Source: Chloroflexota bacterium (GTDB taxonomy: Bacteria > Chloroflexota > Limnocylindria > Limnocylindrales > CSP1-4). Taken from it: a DNA stretch of 64,000 bases. Below, in pieces: positions 15,960-25,042 of the stretch (the stretch's first letter is position 1; each line of letters begins with the position of its first letter). The translations under genes were made by a program, and so were the position numbers. The notes under the pieces were generated by a model, which worked only from the letters and a program-made list of their open reading frames with translations, was not told the DNA's origin and ran no database searches. The stretch lies in assembly GCA_019637815.1 (NCBI GenBank), contig JAHBUZ010000012.1:1-64000 (forward strand), given 5' to 3'.

Positions 15960-17410
15960 CCCTCGATCGTGCACCATCCGCCATCGTGGCGAGGCGGGTC
16001 GAGATCATGCGCCGCTCGGTCGGCATCGACTACACCGCGTTCGAGGGCGACGGACTGGCCTTCGACTACGAGGCACTCGCCGACAGCCACGGATACTCGT
16101 TCGACCAGGTCCGTGCGATCCAGCAACAGACCAAGACCGGCGACACACCGCTCTGGGAGCTCTCACGGCTGACCGAGCTGGTCCGGCTGAGTGCGCCACC
16201 CGGCATGGGCGCGCGGATCCTGCTCAAGGATGAGGCGGGCAATGCCGCGGGGAGCTTCAAGGCGCGGCGCGCGTCCATCAGCGTCGCACATGCGGAGGCC
16301 GCGGGGTATCCGGGCGTCGTCGCCGCCACGTCGGGCAACTACGGCGCAGCGGTCGCGTCACAGGCAGCGATGCGGGGTCTGCGAGCGATCATCATCCAGG
16401 AGGCATTCGACTCGGCCGGACGGGGCCAGCCCGAGATCCTGGAGAAGACCCGCGCCTGCGAGTCCTACGGCGCCGAGGTCTGGCAGGTCTCCGTCGGTCC
16501 GGAGCTGTTCTATCTCCACCTCCGCGTCCTCGACGAGACCGGGTACTTCAACGCGAGCTTGTTCACGCCACACTCGGTGATGGGCATCGAGACGCTCGGC
16601 TGGGAGATCGCCACGGGCTGTCGCGAGCGATACGGCCGGGATCCATCCGCGGTCGTGGTGACCCATGCGGGGGGCGGCAACGTCACGGGGACCGCGCGTG
16701 GCCTGCGGCGAGCCGGTGCGACCGACACGCAGGTGATCGGGGTCAGCGTGGACTTGCATGGCCTGCACATGGCGAGCGATCGCGACTTCAACCGCAAGTC
16801 GTTCACGACCGGGCACACGGGCTTCGGGCTGCCCTTCACCATCAATCCTGACCGTGTGGACGTCCCACGCAGTGCGGCCCGCGGGCTCCGCTACCTCGAT
16901 CGGTACGTGACCGTCAGCCAGGGCGAGGCCTTCTTCGCGACCGAGCTGCTCGCCGAGCTGGAGGGCCTCGAGCGAGGCCCCACCGGGAACACGTCCCTGG
17001 CAGCCGCGCTGAGCATCGCCCGCACCATGGGCCGCGACGAGATCGTGGTGGTCCAGGAGACCGAGTACACGGGTGCCGGCAAGCATCCCATGGCCCAGTT
17101 GACGTTCGCTCGTTCGATGGGTGTGGAGATCGTCAACGGCGACCGCCGTCTGGACGAGCCGGGACGACGCATCGCGATCCCGTTGGGCATCGAGCAGCTG
17201 CAGCTCATCGATGTGGACCTGGACGAGGTACGCCGTTCGTATCTACGACGGGCCGCGGATCGGGCCGGGACCACCCACCTCGGCGATGCCGACCTCGCGT
17301 TCCTCGCGGACGAGACCGGCCGTGATCGCGCGTGGGTCGAGGCCGAATGGGCACGGCTCCGGACAGCCGGTACACGTCCGGTGCCGTCCGGCGGCCAGGG
17401 CGGACGCTGA
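15956..17410 (+). CDS. ortB: 2-amino-4-oxopentanoate thiolase, PLP-dependent large subunit OrtB
   Basis: A 484-residue PLP enzyme of the threonine-synthase/dehydratase fold, matching OrtB. The PLP-binding lysine is K102 in AAGSFKARRASISV; SGNYGAAVASQAAMRG and HAGGGNVTGTARG form the cofactor pocket, and FFATELLAELEGLERGPTG is typical of OrtB. It cleaves AKP thiolytically together with OrtA. It is coupled to ortA by ATGA and followed 4 nt later by an ABC ATPase gene. None of the other ornithine oxidation genes (racemase, aminomutase, diaminopentanoate dehydrogenase) is in the window, so the enzyme may serve another beta-keto-amino-acid here. Confidence 0.87.
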   Translation: MTLDRAPSAIVARRVEIMRRSVGIDYTAFEGDGLAFDYEALADSHGYSFDQVRAIQQQTKTGDTPLWELSRLTELVRLSAPPGMGARILLKDEAGNAAGSFKARRASISVAHAEAAGYPGVVAATSGNYGAAVASQAAMRGLRAIIIQEAFDSAGRGQPEILEKTRACESYGAEVWQVSVGPELFYLHLRVLDETGYFNASLFTPHSVMGIETLGWEIATGCRERYGRDPSAVVVTHAGGGNVTGTARGLRRAGATDTQVIGVSVDLHGLHMASDRDFNRKSFTTGHTGFGLPFTINPDRVDVPRSAARGLRYLDRYVTVSQGEAFFATELLAELEGLERGPTGNTSLAAALSIARTMGRDEIVVVQETEYTGAGKHPMAQLTFARSMGVEIVNGDRRLDEPGRRIAIPLGIEQLQLIDVDLDEVRRSYLRRAADRAGTTHLGDADLAFLADETGRDRAWVEAEWARLRTAGTRPVPSGGQGGR

Positions 17411-17414
17411 CCCC

Positions 17415-18554
17415 ATGGCGCGCGTCCGGCTGGAAGGCATCGGCAAGCGCTATCGCGGAGCGGACGTGCTCCAGGACCTGGACCTCGAGTTCGCGGATGG
17501 CGAGTTCACGTGCGTCCTCGGACCCTCGGGCTGTGGCAAGAGCACGATCCTCAAGCTCATCGCCGGCATCGAGGAGGTGACCAGCGGCCGCATCCTCTTC
17601 GATGACGACGACGTCACCCATCGGACGCCGGAACGACGGGATATCGCCATGGTGTTCCAGACCTACGGCCTGTATCCCAACATGACCGCACGGGGGAACA
17701 TCGCGTTCCCGCTGAAGCTGCGGAAGATGCCGCGCGCGGAGCAGGACGCGCGGGTCGAGGAGGTCGCGGAGCAGCTGGGGATCCTGGGCGTCCTGGACCG
17801 TCCGCCCCGGATGCTGAGTGGCGGCGAGCGCCAGCGCGTCGCCCTCGCCCGGGCGATCGTGCGCCAACCACGGGTGTTCCTGCTGGACGAGCCCATCAGC
17901 AACCTCGATGCCCATCTCCGGGCGACCACGCGCGAGGAGCTCAAGCGCATCCACGCCCGTCTTGGCGCGACCTTCATCTACGTCACCCATGACCAGGATG
18001 ACGCCGAGGCGATGGGCGATCGTGTCGTGCTGATGTCGCGCGGCAAGGTCCAGCAGGTCGACACCCCGTCTCGGGTCTATCACCGACCGGCCAACCGGTT
18101 CGTCGCGTCGTTCGTGGGACGACTGCCGATGAACCAGGTCGTGGGCACCATCGTGGAGGAGGCCGATCGGACCTGGTTCGAGTCGGGTGCCCTGCGGTTC
18201 GCGCTCGGGCCCTTCGAGGCACCGGACCGGCCACCGACCGGCCGGGTCCTGCTCGGCGTGCGACCCGAGGCGGTGACGGCGCTGCCGCCCGGCAGTGGAT
18301 CCGGTGACCCGGTCGGATCGGTCACGCTCACGGAGGTCGTGGCGCCGGACGAATACGCGCAGGTGCGGGTCGGCGAAGTCCTGATCCGAGCCAGGGTCCC
18401 CGAGGAGACCCCTGTCACGGTCGGGCAGCAGGTGCGCCTGGTCGTGAACCGAGCGCGGCTCCACTTCTTCGATGTCGAGACCGAGCAGCGGATCGAGGGG
18501 CTCGCACCCGTCCCCGCAGCTCCGACCGCCCCGCAGCCCGCGGTCCCGGGATGA
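17415..18554 (+). CDS. ABC transporter ATP-binding protein, CUT1 (UgpC/MsmK/MalK) type
   Basis: A 379-residue ATPase that powers a carbohydrate-type importer. Walker A is GPSGCGKST, the Q loop is VFQTYGLYPNMT, the signature is LSGGERQRVALARAI, Walker B is VFLLDEP and the H-loop is YVTHDQDDAEA. The C-terminal 140 residues form the TOBE/regulatory domain found in MalK-like ATPases (GVRPEAV motif). The ATG is 4 nt after the ortB stop and the stop overlaps the next permease by ATGA. The second CUT1 importer in this window (31-35 kb) has no ATPase, so this one could serve both, as MsiK does in streptomycetes. Confidence 0.93.
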   Translation: MARVRLEGIGKRYRGADVLQDLDLEFADGEFTCVLGPSGCGKSTILKLIAGIEEVTSGRILFDDDDVTHRTPERRDIAMVFQTYGLYPNMTARGNIAFPLKLRKMPRAEQDARVEEVAEQLGILGVLDRPPRMLSGGERQRVALARAIVRQPRVFLLDEPISNLDAHLRATTREELKRIHARLGATFIYVTHDQDDAEAMGDRVVLMSRGKVQQVDTPSRVYHRPANRFVASFVGRLPMNQVVGTIVEEADRTWFESGALRFALGPFEAPDRPPTGRVLLGVRPEAVTALPPGSGSGDPVGSVTLTEVVAPDEYAQVRVGEVLIRARVPEETPVTVGQQVRLVVNRARLHFFDVETEQRIEGLAPVPAAPTAPQPAVPG

Positions 18555-19471
18555 GCGCCCTGACCCGCTCGCTCAGCGACCTGAGCCTGCGTCGGGAGGC
18601 GATCGCCTACGCCCTGCTCCTGCTGGCGCCTGCGGCGCTCCTGTTCCTCATCGTCGTCGGCTATCCGGTCGTCCATTCCTTGCTCCTGACGGTGACCGGA
18701 CCATCACCGGCTCCTGGACAGCTCGGCGAGTTCGTCGGGCTCGATCACTGGATGCGGCTGGCCGATGACCCCGTGTTCCGACAGAGCCTGTGGCAGACGG
18801 TCATGTACACGGTCCCATCGGTCGCCTTCGGGGTCGTCATCGCCATGGGCGTCGCGCTCGTGCTCAACGAACGCTTCCCGGGTCGTCCGATCGTGCGGGC
18901 AGCGCTGCTCATCCCGTGGGCGCTCCCCCCGGTCGTGGTGGCCTCGATGTTCCAGTGGTTCCTCGACTCTCGCCGGGGCCTCCTGGGGGCATGGCTGGTC
19001 GACCTGGGCATCACGGAGGAGGCGCCGATCTTCTTCGGCGGTGTCCCCGGCACGCTGTTCATGCTCGTGGCGATCCACGTCTGGAAGACCTTCCCGCTCC
19101 TCGCGTTGATGTTCCTGGTGGCGCTCCAGTACCTGCCCGCGGATTCGCTCCACGCGGCACGCGTGGATGGTGCGACTCGCTGGCGCCGATTCCGGTACGT
19201 GGTGCTGCCCTTCCTGAAACCCACCATCGCGGCGGCGGCGATCATCCAGGTTCTGATCACCGTCCAGATGTTCGACCTGATCTTCGCGCTGACCGGCGGC
19301 GGGCCCGGATCCTACTCCACGTACAACGTCTACTTCTATACCTTCAAGACGACCTTCGAGCAGACCCAGTTCGGATATGGGGCGGTGCTCGCCTACGTCG
19401 TGACGGCGATCGTGGCGGTCTCGGCGGTGGTCATCACGCGCGGACGCGCGCGTGGAGCTTTCGGCGCATGA
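18551..19471 (+). CDS. ABC transporter permease (MalF/UgpA type)
   Basis: A 306-residue inner-membrane permease with six hydrophobic segments. The EAA loop that docks on the ATPase is visible as LHAARVDGATRWRRFRYVVLP. Length and order fit the MalF-like half of a CUT1 importer. It overlaps the ATPase stop and the second permease start (ATGA at both ends), so subunits are made in step. Confidence 0.9.
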   Translation: MSALTRSLSDLSLRREAIAYALLLLAPAALLFLIVVGYPVVHSLLLTVTGPSPAPGQLGEFVGLDHWMRLADDPVFRQSLWQTVMYTVPSVAFGVVIAMGVALVLNERFPGRPIVRAALLIPWALPPVVVASMFQWFLDSRRGLLGAWLVDLGITEEAPIFFGGVPGTLFMLVAIHVWKTFPLLALMFLVALQYLPADSLHAARVDGATRWRRFRYVVLPFLKPTIAAAAIIQVLITVQMFDLIFALTGGGPGSYSTYNVYFYTFKTTFEQTQFGYGAVLAYVVTAIVAVSAVVITRGRARGAFGA

Positions 19472-20493
19472 CCGCGGCGTCCTGGCCGAGCGAGTCCCGA
19501 CCACGGGCGGATCGTGCGCGTCTCATCGCCGGTACGGGTATCGCCCTCACCATCGGCTCCGTCCTCGTGGAGCTGGGGCAGATCCCGCTCGGGTATCAGG
19601 TCCCGTTCGTCGCGTTCCTGGTGACCCTGCTGGTCGGGCTCGTGCTCGCATGGCACGGCTGCAACGCACTCCGCCAGGACTTCGGCGTCCGGGTCATCGC
19701 GAGCGTGCTCGCGGTCGTCATCCTGGCGGTCATCACGGTCCCCTTCATCGCCGTCGTGGTCCTGGGTGCCTTCCAGCGGCGGGTCGACCTGCTGTCCGGA
19801 CCGCATCTCCTGCCACCCGAACCGACGCTGATGAACCTCGACCAGCTGCTCCGGATCCCCTACTTCGAGGAAGGGCTCCGCAACAGCCTGCTCGTCTCGT
19901 CCATCGCCGCGCTGTCCACGACCTTGCTGGGCATCCTCGGCGCCTACGTGATCGCTCGGATCCGGTTCCCGGGACGCGGTGCGGTCCTGGGTGCGGTCAC
20001 CCTCGCGTACATGCTCCCGGGCATCGCACTCCTGGTGCCACTCGTCGCCATCTTCCGAGGGATCGGCCTCGTGGACACGCTGCCGGGGATGGTCTTCGGC
20101 CACGCTGCGATCATCGTGCCCATCGTCATCTGGATCCTCGTCGGCGCGTTCGAGGGCATCGACGCCGATGTCGAGCATGCGGCTCGGGTGGATGGTGCGA
20201 GCCGAGCGGAGGCCCTCCGACGGGTGGTCCTGCCCCTCACGCTGCCGAGCGTCGTCACCACCGCGGTGTTCGCCTTCGTCCTGTCGTGGAACGACCTGCT
20301 CATCTCCAAGGTGCTCTACATCAGCTCGACGCCGATGCTGGCGCCGGCGATCGTCAATCTCATGGATCCCATCAATCGGGTCGAACCGCAGCTGTCGATG
20401 GCTGGGTTGATCGCTTCGATCCCGGTGCTCGGTCTTGCTCTCCTGATGCAGCGGTACCTGATCCGCGGCATCGGCGAAGGAGCCATACGTTGA
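19468..20493 (+). CDS. ABC transporter permease (MalG/UgpE type) with extended N-terminus
   Basis: A 341-residue permease whose core (from about residue 75) is a MalG-type six-helix domain; the EAA loop reads VEHAARVDGASRAEALRRVVLP. Ahead of the core are two extra hydrophobic segments (residues about 20-62), making it some 60 residues longer than usual and predicting about eight membrane passes. The ATG overlaps the first permease stop (ATGA). A spacer of 31 nt with a very strong ribosome binding site separates it from the binding-protein gene, consistent with higher translation of that subunit. Confidence 0.88.
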   Translation: MTAASWPSESRPRADRARLIAGTGIALTIGSVLVELGQIPLGYQVPFVAFLVTLLVGLVLAWHGCNALRQDFGVRVIASVLAVVILAVITVPFIAVVVLGAFQRRVDLLSGPHLLPPEPTLMNLDQLLRIPYFEEGLRNSLLVSSIAALSTTLLGILGAYVIARIRFPGRGAVLGAVTLAYMLPGIALLVPLVAIFRGIGLVDTLPGMVFGHAAIIVPIVIWILVGAFEGIDADVEHAARVDGASRAEALRRVVLPLTLPSVVTTAVFAFVLSWNDLLISKVLYISSTPMLAPAIVNLMDPINRVEPQLSMAGLIASIPVLGLALLMQRYLIRGIGEGAIR

Positions 20494-20524
20494 CACAGCT
20501 ACGCGAGCGATAAGGAGGTACGTC

Positions 20525-21910
20525 ATGGAAGTCCGTCGTCCGACCGCTACCGGGACGATCGCCCGGGACAGTCTCGTGCGCCACCCACTCACTCGACGAG
20601 CGTTCCTCGCTGGATCCGCGGGCGCCGGTGCTGCGGCCTTCCTGGCCGGACGGCCGGTCCTTGGCCAGGACGCACCGCCACCATCATTCGACACATCGAC
20701 GCCGCTCAAGGTCCTGCTTGCGAACCACACCGGCTTCTACGCCATGGTCACACCGGAATGGGAGCAGCGGACCGGGGTCAAGGTGGAGTTCACGCGCGAG
20801 GCATTCGGACCGATGCCCGCCCGGCTGACACCCGCCTTCGAGAGCGGCGGCGAGAGCTGGGACGTCGTCTATCTGTGGCGTGCGTGGGTGGAACTCTACG
20901 AGCAGTACCTCACACCACTCTCGGAGCTGGGGGCCACGCCGGACGACAGCGACATGCTGGCGCCCGCCATCGAGGCCTCTGTCGCCAACAGCGGTGAGTG
21001 GTATGGCTACCCGAGCAACATCTACACCTACATCCTCTACTGCAACAAGAAGATGTTCGCCGACGCAGGGGTGGCCATCCCCACCACGTACGCCGAGTTC
21101 GTGAGCGCAGCCGAGCGGTTCACCGGCAACGGTACCTACGGGTACGTGGACGGCTGGGCACCGCTGTACCTGTTCCCGAAGTGGTGCGTCTGGTACCACC
21201 TGAACGACGGTGAGCTCTACGGGCCGAACGGCGAGGTCCGCTTCGATGACCCGGTGGCCATCAAGGCGACGCAGGACATGAAGGACCTGCTGCCGTACAT
21301 GCCCAGGGAGTCCATCGAGTCACCGTGGGGCATCTACGACGTCGAAGCGAAGAAGGTGTTCCTGGCCGGCCAGGCCGCGATGATGATCGACTACCAGCAC
21401 ATCTGGTACGAGGCTCGCGACCCGAACGTGTCGCTCCTCGGGGATGACCCGGTCGAGGTCGTGGTCATCCCGGGTCACGGCGGCGATCTGCCCGCGTCCG
21501 GCACCCAGTTCGTCGGTGAGTGCTTCGGCATCCCGAAGACCAGCCCTCGCAAGGCGGCCGCCCTCGACCTCATCCAGCACTACTCCAACGCCGCGACCCA
21601 GCTGGGTCTGCTCACTCGGCGTCCCGAGATCCACGCCTTCGAGGCCGCGGATGAGAGCGGATTCCCAGCGTACGGGGCGCCGTACGTGGATCCCTCCATC
21701 CCGGCGACCGACCAGATCGTGGTCGACGTCACGTTCCAGCAGCAGCAGTATCGGGGCCACCGGTACGGGACGCGTCTTGGCTACCAGCGCATCTCGGACA
21801 TCGCAGAGGCCGCCATCTCGGCGTCCCTGCACGGTGCCGACCCGGCCGAGGAGCACGCCAAGGCGCAGGCCGAGATCGACGCCTATCTCCAGGCCAACCC
21901 GGGAGCCTGA
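20525..21910 (+). CDS. ABC transporter extracellular solute-binding protein, Tat signal
   Basis: A 461-residue family-1 (MalE-like) solute-binding protein. The N-terminus carries a twin-arginine signal (LTRRAFLAGSAGAGAAAFLAG, R24-R25), with probable cleavage near residue 48, so it would be exported folded. The mature part shows the usual VLLANHTGFYAMVTPEWEQR opening, WDVVYLWRAW, IYTYILYCNKKMFADAG and the closing region. AAGGAGGT lies 5 nt before the ATG, one of the best ribosome binding sites in the window. The ligand is not evident; the neighbours (ortAB, D-aminoacylase) hint at an amino-acid derivative or peptide-sugar conjugate rather than a plain sugar. Confidence 0.9.
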   Translation: MEVRRPTATGTIARDSLVRHPLTRRAFLAGSAGAGAAAFLAGRPVLGQDAPPPSFDTSTPLKVLLANHTGFYAMVTPEWEQRTGVKVEFTREAFGPMPARLTPAFESGGESWDVVYLWRAWVELYEQYLTPLSELGATPDDSDMLAPAIEASVANSGEWYGYPSNIYTYILYCNKKMFADAGVAIPTTYAEFVSAAERFTGNGTYGYVDGWAPLYLFPKWCVWYHLNDGELYGPNGEVRFDDPVAIKATQDMKDLLPYMPRESIESPWGIYDVEAKKVFLAGQAAMMIDYQHIWYEARDPNVSLLGDDPVEVVVIPGHGGDLPASGTQFVGECFGIPKTSPRKAAALDLIQHYSNAATQLGLLTRRPEIHAFEAADESGFPAYGAPYVDPSIPATDQIVVDVTFQQQQYRGHRYGTRLGYQRISDIAEAAISASLHGADPAEEHAKAQAEIDAYLQANPGA

Positions 21911-21943
21911 CCGCCATCCGGCGGCCAGTCAGGACGGCGACCT

Positions 21944-23596
21944 GTGTTCGATCTGCTCATCCGAGGCGGCCGAGTCATCGATGGATCCGCGAACCCGTGG
22001 GTCCATGGGGACATCGCCATCACCGATGGTCGCATCGCGGCCGTCGGTCACCTCGGTGACGCCGAGGCCGCTCGCGTGGTCGATGCCACCGCGCGAGCGG
22101 TCACACCCGGCTTCATCGACATCCACTCCCACAGTGACTTCGTGCTCCCGATCGAGGAGCACGGCAGCATCCTGGCGCCGTTCCTCGCCCAGGGCATCAC
22201 CACGCTCGTGACCGGCAACTGCGGCTATTCGCCGGCGCCGGTCTCGGCCGCGACATTGCCAGACCTCCAGACCTACACCGCGTTCCTCCGCGCGCGTGAC
22301 CTGCCGGACGCGTGGCGCTCCTTCGGGGAGTTCCTCGATCACCTGGACGCGGCGGGCACGGCGCTCAACGTGGTGCCCATGGTCGCCCACGGCGCCCTCC
22401 GCATCGCGGAGGTCGGTTTTGCCGGGCGCCCGCTCACCGACGCCGAGCGACAGAGCATGCGCGACCGACTGCGACTCGCCCTGGCCGACGGCGCCTTCGG
22501 GCTCTCCTCGGGCCTCTTGTACGCACCGGGCATCTTCGCCGACCCCGACGAGATCGAGGACCTCGCATCCGTTCTGCGTGAGGCGGACGGCATCTACACC
22601 AGCCACATCCGCGGATCCAGCGAGACGCTCATCCCCGCGACCCGCGAGGTCATCCGCGTGGGCGAGGTCAACGGGATCCGGACCCAGCATTCCCACATCG
22701 AGGCCTTCGGACGACGACACTGGCCCCGGATCGAGCAGGTCATCCAGCTGCATGAGGATGCCCGGGCGCGGGGCGTCGATACGGGGTTCGATGTGATCCC
22801 CTACATCGCGGCGAACACCACGCTCCTCGCGATCTTCCCGCGCTGGAGCCTCGACGGCGGGGTGCCGGCGCTCCTCGCCAGGCTCCGCGACCCCGCGACG
22901 CGGCGTCGCATCCAGCGGTCGATCGACGAGGATCTGCCCGGTTGGCCCTGCTGGACCGACTCCGGCTGGCCCCACAACCTCGTGGAGGCGACCGGCTGGC
23001 ACAACGTCGCCCTGATGTGGGTGGAGAGCGAGCGCAACAAGCCGCTCGAAGGACGGACCCTCCAGGAGATCGCCGACGAGCAGGGCCGCGATCCGTTCGA
23101 TGTCGCGGCCGACATCGTGCTCGAGGAGCAGGGCCATGCCATGGCGCTGTACTACGGCGTCTCGGGCGAGCCGGGTGAGGAGGCTGGTCTGGAACGACTG
23201 ATCGCCCACCCACTCGCGGCGATCGAGACCGACGCGATCCTGACCGGCCACGGCACTCCGCATCCAGCGGCGTTCGGAGCCTTCCCACGCGTGCTCGGTC
23301 ATTTCGTCCGGGAGCGGCGGGTGCTCTCCCTCGAGGAGGCGGTCCGTCGCATGACGTCCCTGCCGGCCCAGCGCATGGGTCTCCGGGACCGTGGCGTCAT
23401 CCGCGAGGGCGCGGCCGCGGATCTCGTGATCCTCGATCCCGTGACCGTCGACGACCGGACGTCGTATCGCGATCCGACCGCCAGTCCGGCCGGGATCGAG
23501 ATGGTCATCGTCAACGGTGCCGTCGTCGTGGAGGCCGGTCAGGTCGACACGACCATGCGTGCAGGCCAAGTGCTGCGGCGACGAGCCGCGGCCTGA
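21944..23596 (+). CDS. N-acyl-D-amino-acid deacylase (D-aminoacylase family)
   Basis: A 550-residue amidohydrolase of the D-aminoacylase/N-acyl-D-glutamate deacylase type, which frees D-amino acids from their N-acyl forms. Metal-binding HSHSD is at residues 61-65, the family cysteine ligand is C93 in GNCGYSPAP, and later ligands lie in YTSHIRGSSE, RTQHSHIEAFG and ETDAILTGHG. Length fits the family. The start is GTG with AGGACGG in front, 33 nt after the binding-protein gene. In this operon it would act on imported N-acylated D-amino acids, upstream of the thiolase step or in parallel with it; that link is inference. Confidence 0.88.
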   Translation: MFDLLIRGGRVIDGSANPWVHGDIAITDGRIAAVGHLGDAEAARVVDATARAVTPGFIDIHSHSDFVLPIEEHGSILAPFLAQGITTLVTGNCGYSPAPVSAATLPDLQTYTAFLRARDLPDAWRSFGEFLDHLDAAGTALNVVPMVAHGALRIAEVGFAGRPLTDAERQSMRDRLRLALADGAFGLSSGLLYAPGIFADPDEIEDLASVLREADGIYTSHIRGSSETLIPATREVIRVGEVNGIRTQHSHIEAFGRRHWPRIEQVIQLHEDARARGVDTGFDVIPYIAANTTLLAIFPRWSLDGGVPALLARLRDPATRRRIQRSIDEDLPGWPCWTDSGWPHNLVEATGWHNVALMWVESERNKPLEGRTLQEIADEQGRDPFDVAADIVLEEQGHAMALYYGVSGEPGEEAGLERLIAHPLAAIETDAILTGHGTPHPAAFGAFPRVLGHFVRERRVLSLEEAVRRMTSLPAQRMGLRDRGVIREGAAADLVILDPVTVDDRTSYRDPTASPAGIEMVIVNGAVVVEAGQVDTTMRAGQVLRRRAAA

Positions 23597-23611
23597 CACT
23601 CGGAGGACCTG

Positions 23612-24985
23612 ATGTCGCTCGACCCCATGGACCAGGATATCGAGGCGCTCGATGAGCGCCTCGCTGGCACCGCCTTGCGGCCCCAGGACGCGGGCTACGA
23701 CGCGGCGCGCGTCATCTTCAATGGGATGATCGACAAGCGCCCCGCGGTCATCGCGAGATGCCGGTCGGTCGGGGATGTCCAGCTCGCTCTCGGGTTCGCC
23801 AGGGATCACGGGATGCCCGTCTCGATCCGCGGCGGTGGCCACAACGTGGCGGGCCACGCCTTGGTCCAGGACGGCGTCATGATCGACCTCTCCCTGATGC
23901 GGGCGGTCGAGGTCGACGCCGAGGCTCTGCTCGCACATGCCCAGCCGGGTGCCTCCTGGCTGGACTTCGATACCGCGACCATGGCCAAGGGTCTCGTCAC
24001 CACGGGCGGCACTGTGGGCAGCACCGGCATCGCCGGTCTTACCCTCGGTGGTGGCATCGGCCACCTGATGGGCAGCTACGGTCTGACCTGCGACAACCTG
24101 GTGTCCGCAGACGTGGTCGTCGCCGACGGGTCGATCGTGCGAGCAGGCCCTGGCGGTGACGCGGAGCTCCTTTGGGGATTGCGCGGTGGCGGTGGGAACT
24201 TCGGCGTGGTGACGTCGTTCACCTATCGCCTGTATCCGCTGGGACCTCTGTACGGCGGCTTCCTGATGTTCGCGTGGGACCACGCCAGGGATGCGTTCCG
24301 GCTGTATCGCGAGGTCACGTCGTCCGCGCCCGACGCCCTCACCTGCTCGTTCGTGGCGCTCACGGACCCTGCCTCGGGACACAGGTTCGCCGGCATCTCG
24401 GCGTGCTGGAACGGTGATGCAGCGAGCGGCGAGGCAGCGACGAAGGTGCTCCGTGAGAGCGTCCCGGTCGCGGTGGGAAGCCTCCAGGAGATGACCTACG
24501 CGGACGCGCAGTCGATCTTCGCGGAGATACCCTACGGCCTCCGCCACTATTGGAAGGGCCACTTCCTCCCCGCCATGCCCGACGCGGTCGTGGACGGGAC
24601 GATCGATGCCTTCTCTGTGGCGCCATCCGCCAAGTCGGTGATCCTCGTCGAGGCGCCCCATGGAGCAGCCGTGCGGACGCCCACCGAACACGCGGCGTTC
24701 ACGCACCGCGATGCCCGCTACAACCTGAGCGCATTCTCGATCTGGGAGTCACCCGATGACGATGCCGAGAACGTCGCCTGGGCTCGCGCCTACGGGTCGA
24801 TGCTCGAGCCACACGCGCGTCCCGGGGCGACCTATCTCAACTACGCGGGTGCCGATGAGCCCGTGTCCAGCGTCCGCGCTGCCCTCGGTGGGGGCACATA
24901 CGAACGGCTGGTCCAGCTGAAGGACCGCTACGACCCGGACAACGTGTTTCGGCTCAACCAGAACATCGAACCCAGCAAGACCTGA
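23612..24985 (+). CDS. FAD-binding oxidoreductase, berberine-bridge-enzyme family
   Basis: A 457-residue flavoenzyme of the BBE/VAO family. The FAD-binding domain has SIRGGGHNVAGH with H77 as covalent flavin attachment site, and GGTVGSTGIAGLTLGGGIGH. In bicovalent members a Cys precedes PxxG in this last loop; here the equivalent position is Gly, so only a single covalent bond is expected. The C-terminal BBE motif is YLNYAGADEPVSS followed by YDPDNVFRLNQNI. Such enzymes oxidise alcohols, sugars or lactams with O2. It is the last gene of the ortAB operon (15 nt after the deacylase) and is followed by a hairpin. Confidence 0.87.
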   Translation: MSLDPMDQDIEALDERLAGTALRPQDAGYDAARVIFNGMIDKRPAVIARCRSVGDVQLALGFARDHGMPVSIRGGGHNVAGHALVQDGVMIDLSLMRAVEVDAEALLAHAQPGASWLDFDTATMAKGLVTTGGTVGSTGIAGLTLGGGIGHLMGSYGLTCDNLVSADVVVADGSIVRAGPGGDAELLWGLRGGGGNFGVVTSFTYRLYPLGPLYGGFLMFAWDHARDAFRLYREVTSSAPDALTCSFVALTDPASGHRFAGISACWNGDAASGEAATKVLRESVPVAVGSLQEMTYADAQSIFAEIPYGLRHYWKGHFLPAMPDAVVDGTIDAFSVAPSAKSVILVEAPHGAAVRTPTEHAAFTHRDARYNLSAFSIWESPDDDAENVAWARAYGSMLEPHARPGATYLNYAGADEPVSSVRAALGGGTYERLVQLKDRYDPDNVFRLNQNIEPSKT

Positions 24986-25030
24986 CGGTCGCGGGGATCG
25001 GCCTCCGCCGCGACGCGCTCCAGCCGTCAG
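24982..25030 (+). terminator. Hairpin at the end of the ortAB operon
   Basis: An outer stem CTGACGG (24982-24988) / CCGTCAG (25024-25030) encloses an inner stem TCGCGG (24989-24994) / CCGCGA (25008-25013). It overlaps the stop of the FAD oxidoreductase and lies before the convergent small gene. No U-run follows. Confidence 0.5.
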
Positions 25031-25042
25031 CGGCCGTGTCGC

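Noticed and set aside
21929..24706. A 925-codon open frame on the minus strand
   Set aside because: It lies antisense to the D-aminoacylase and flavin oxidoreductase genes, has Arg/His/Gly-rich random-like composition and no family motif; it is a by-product of high GC content.
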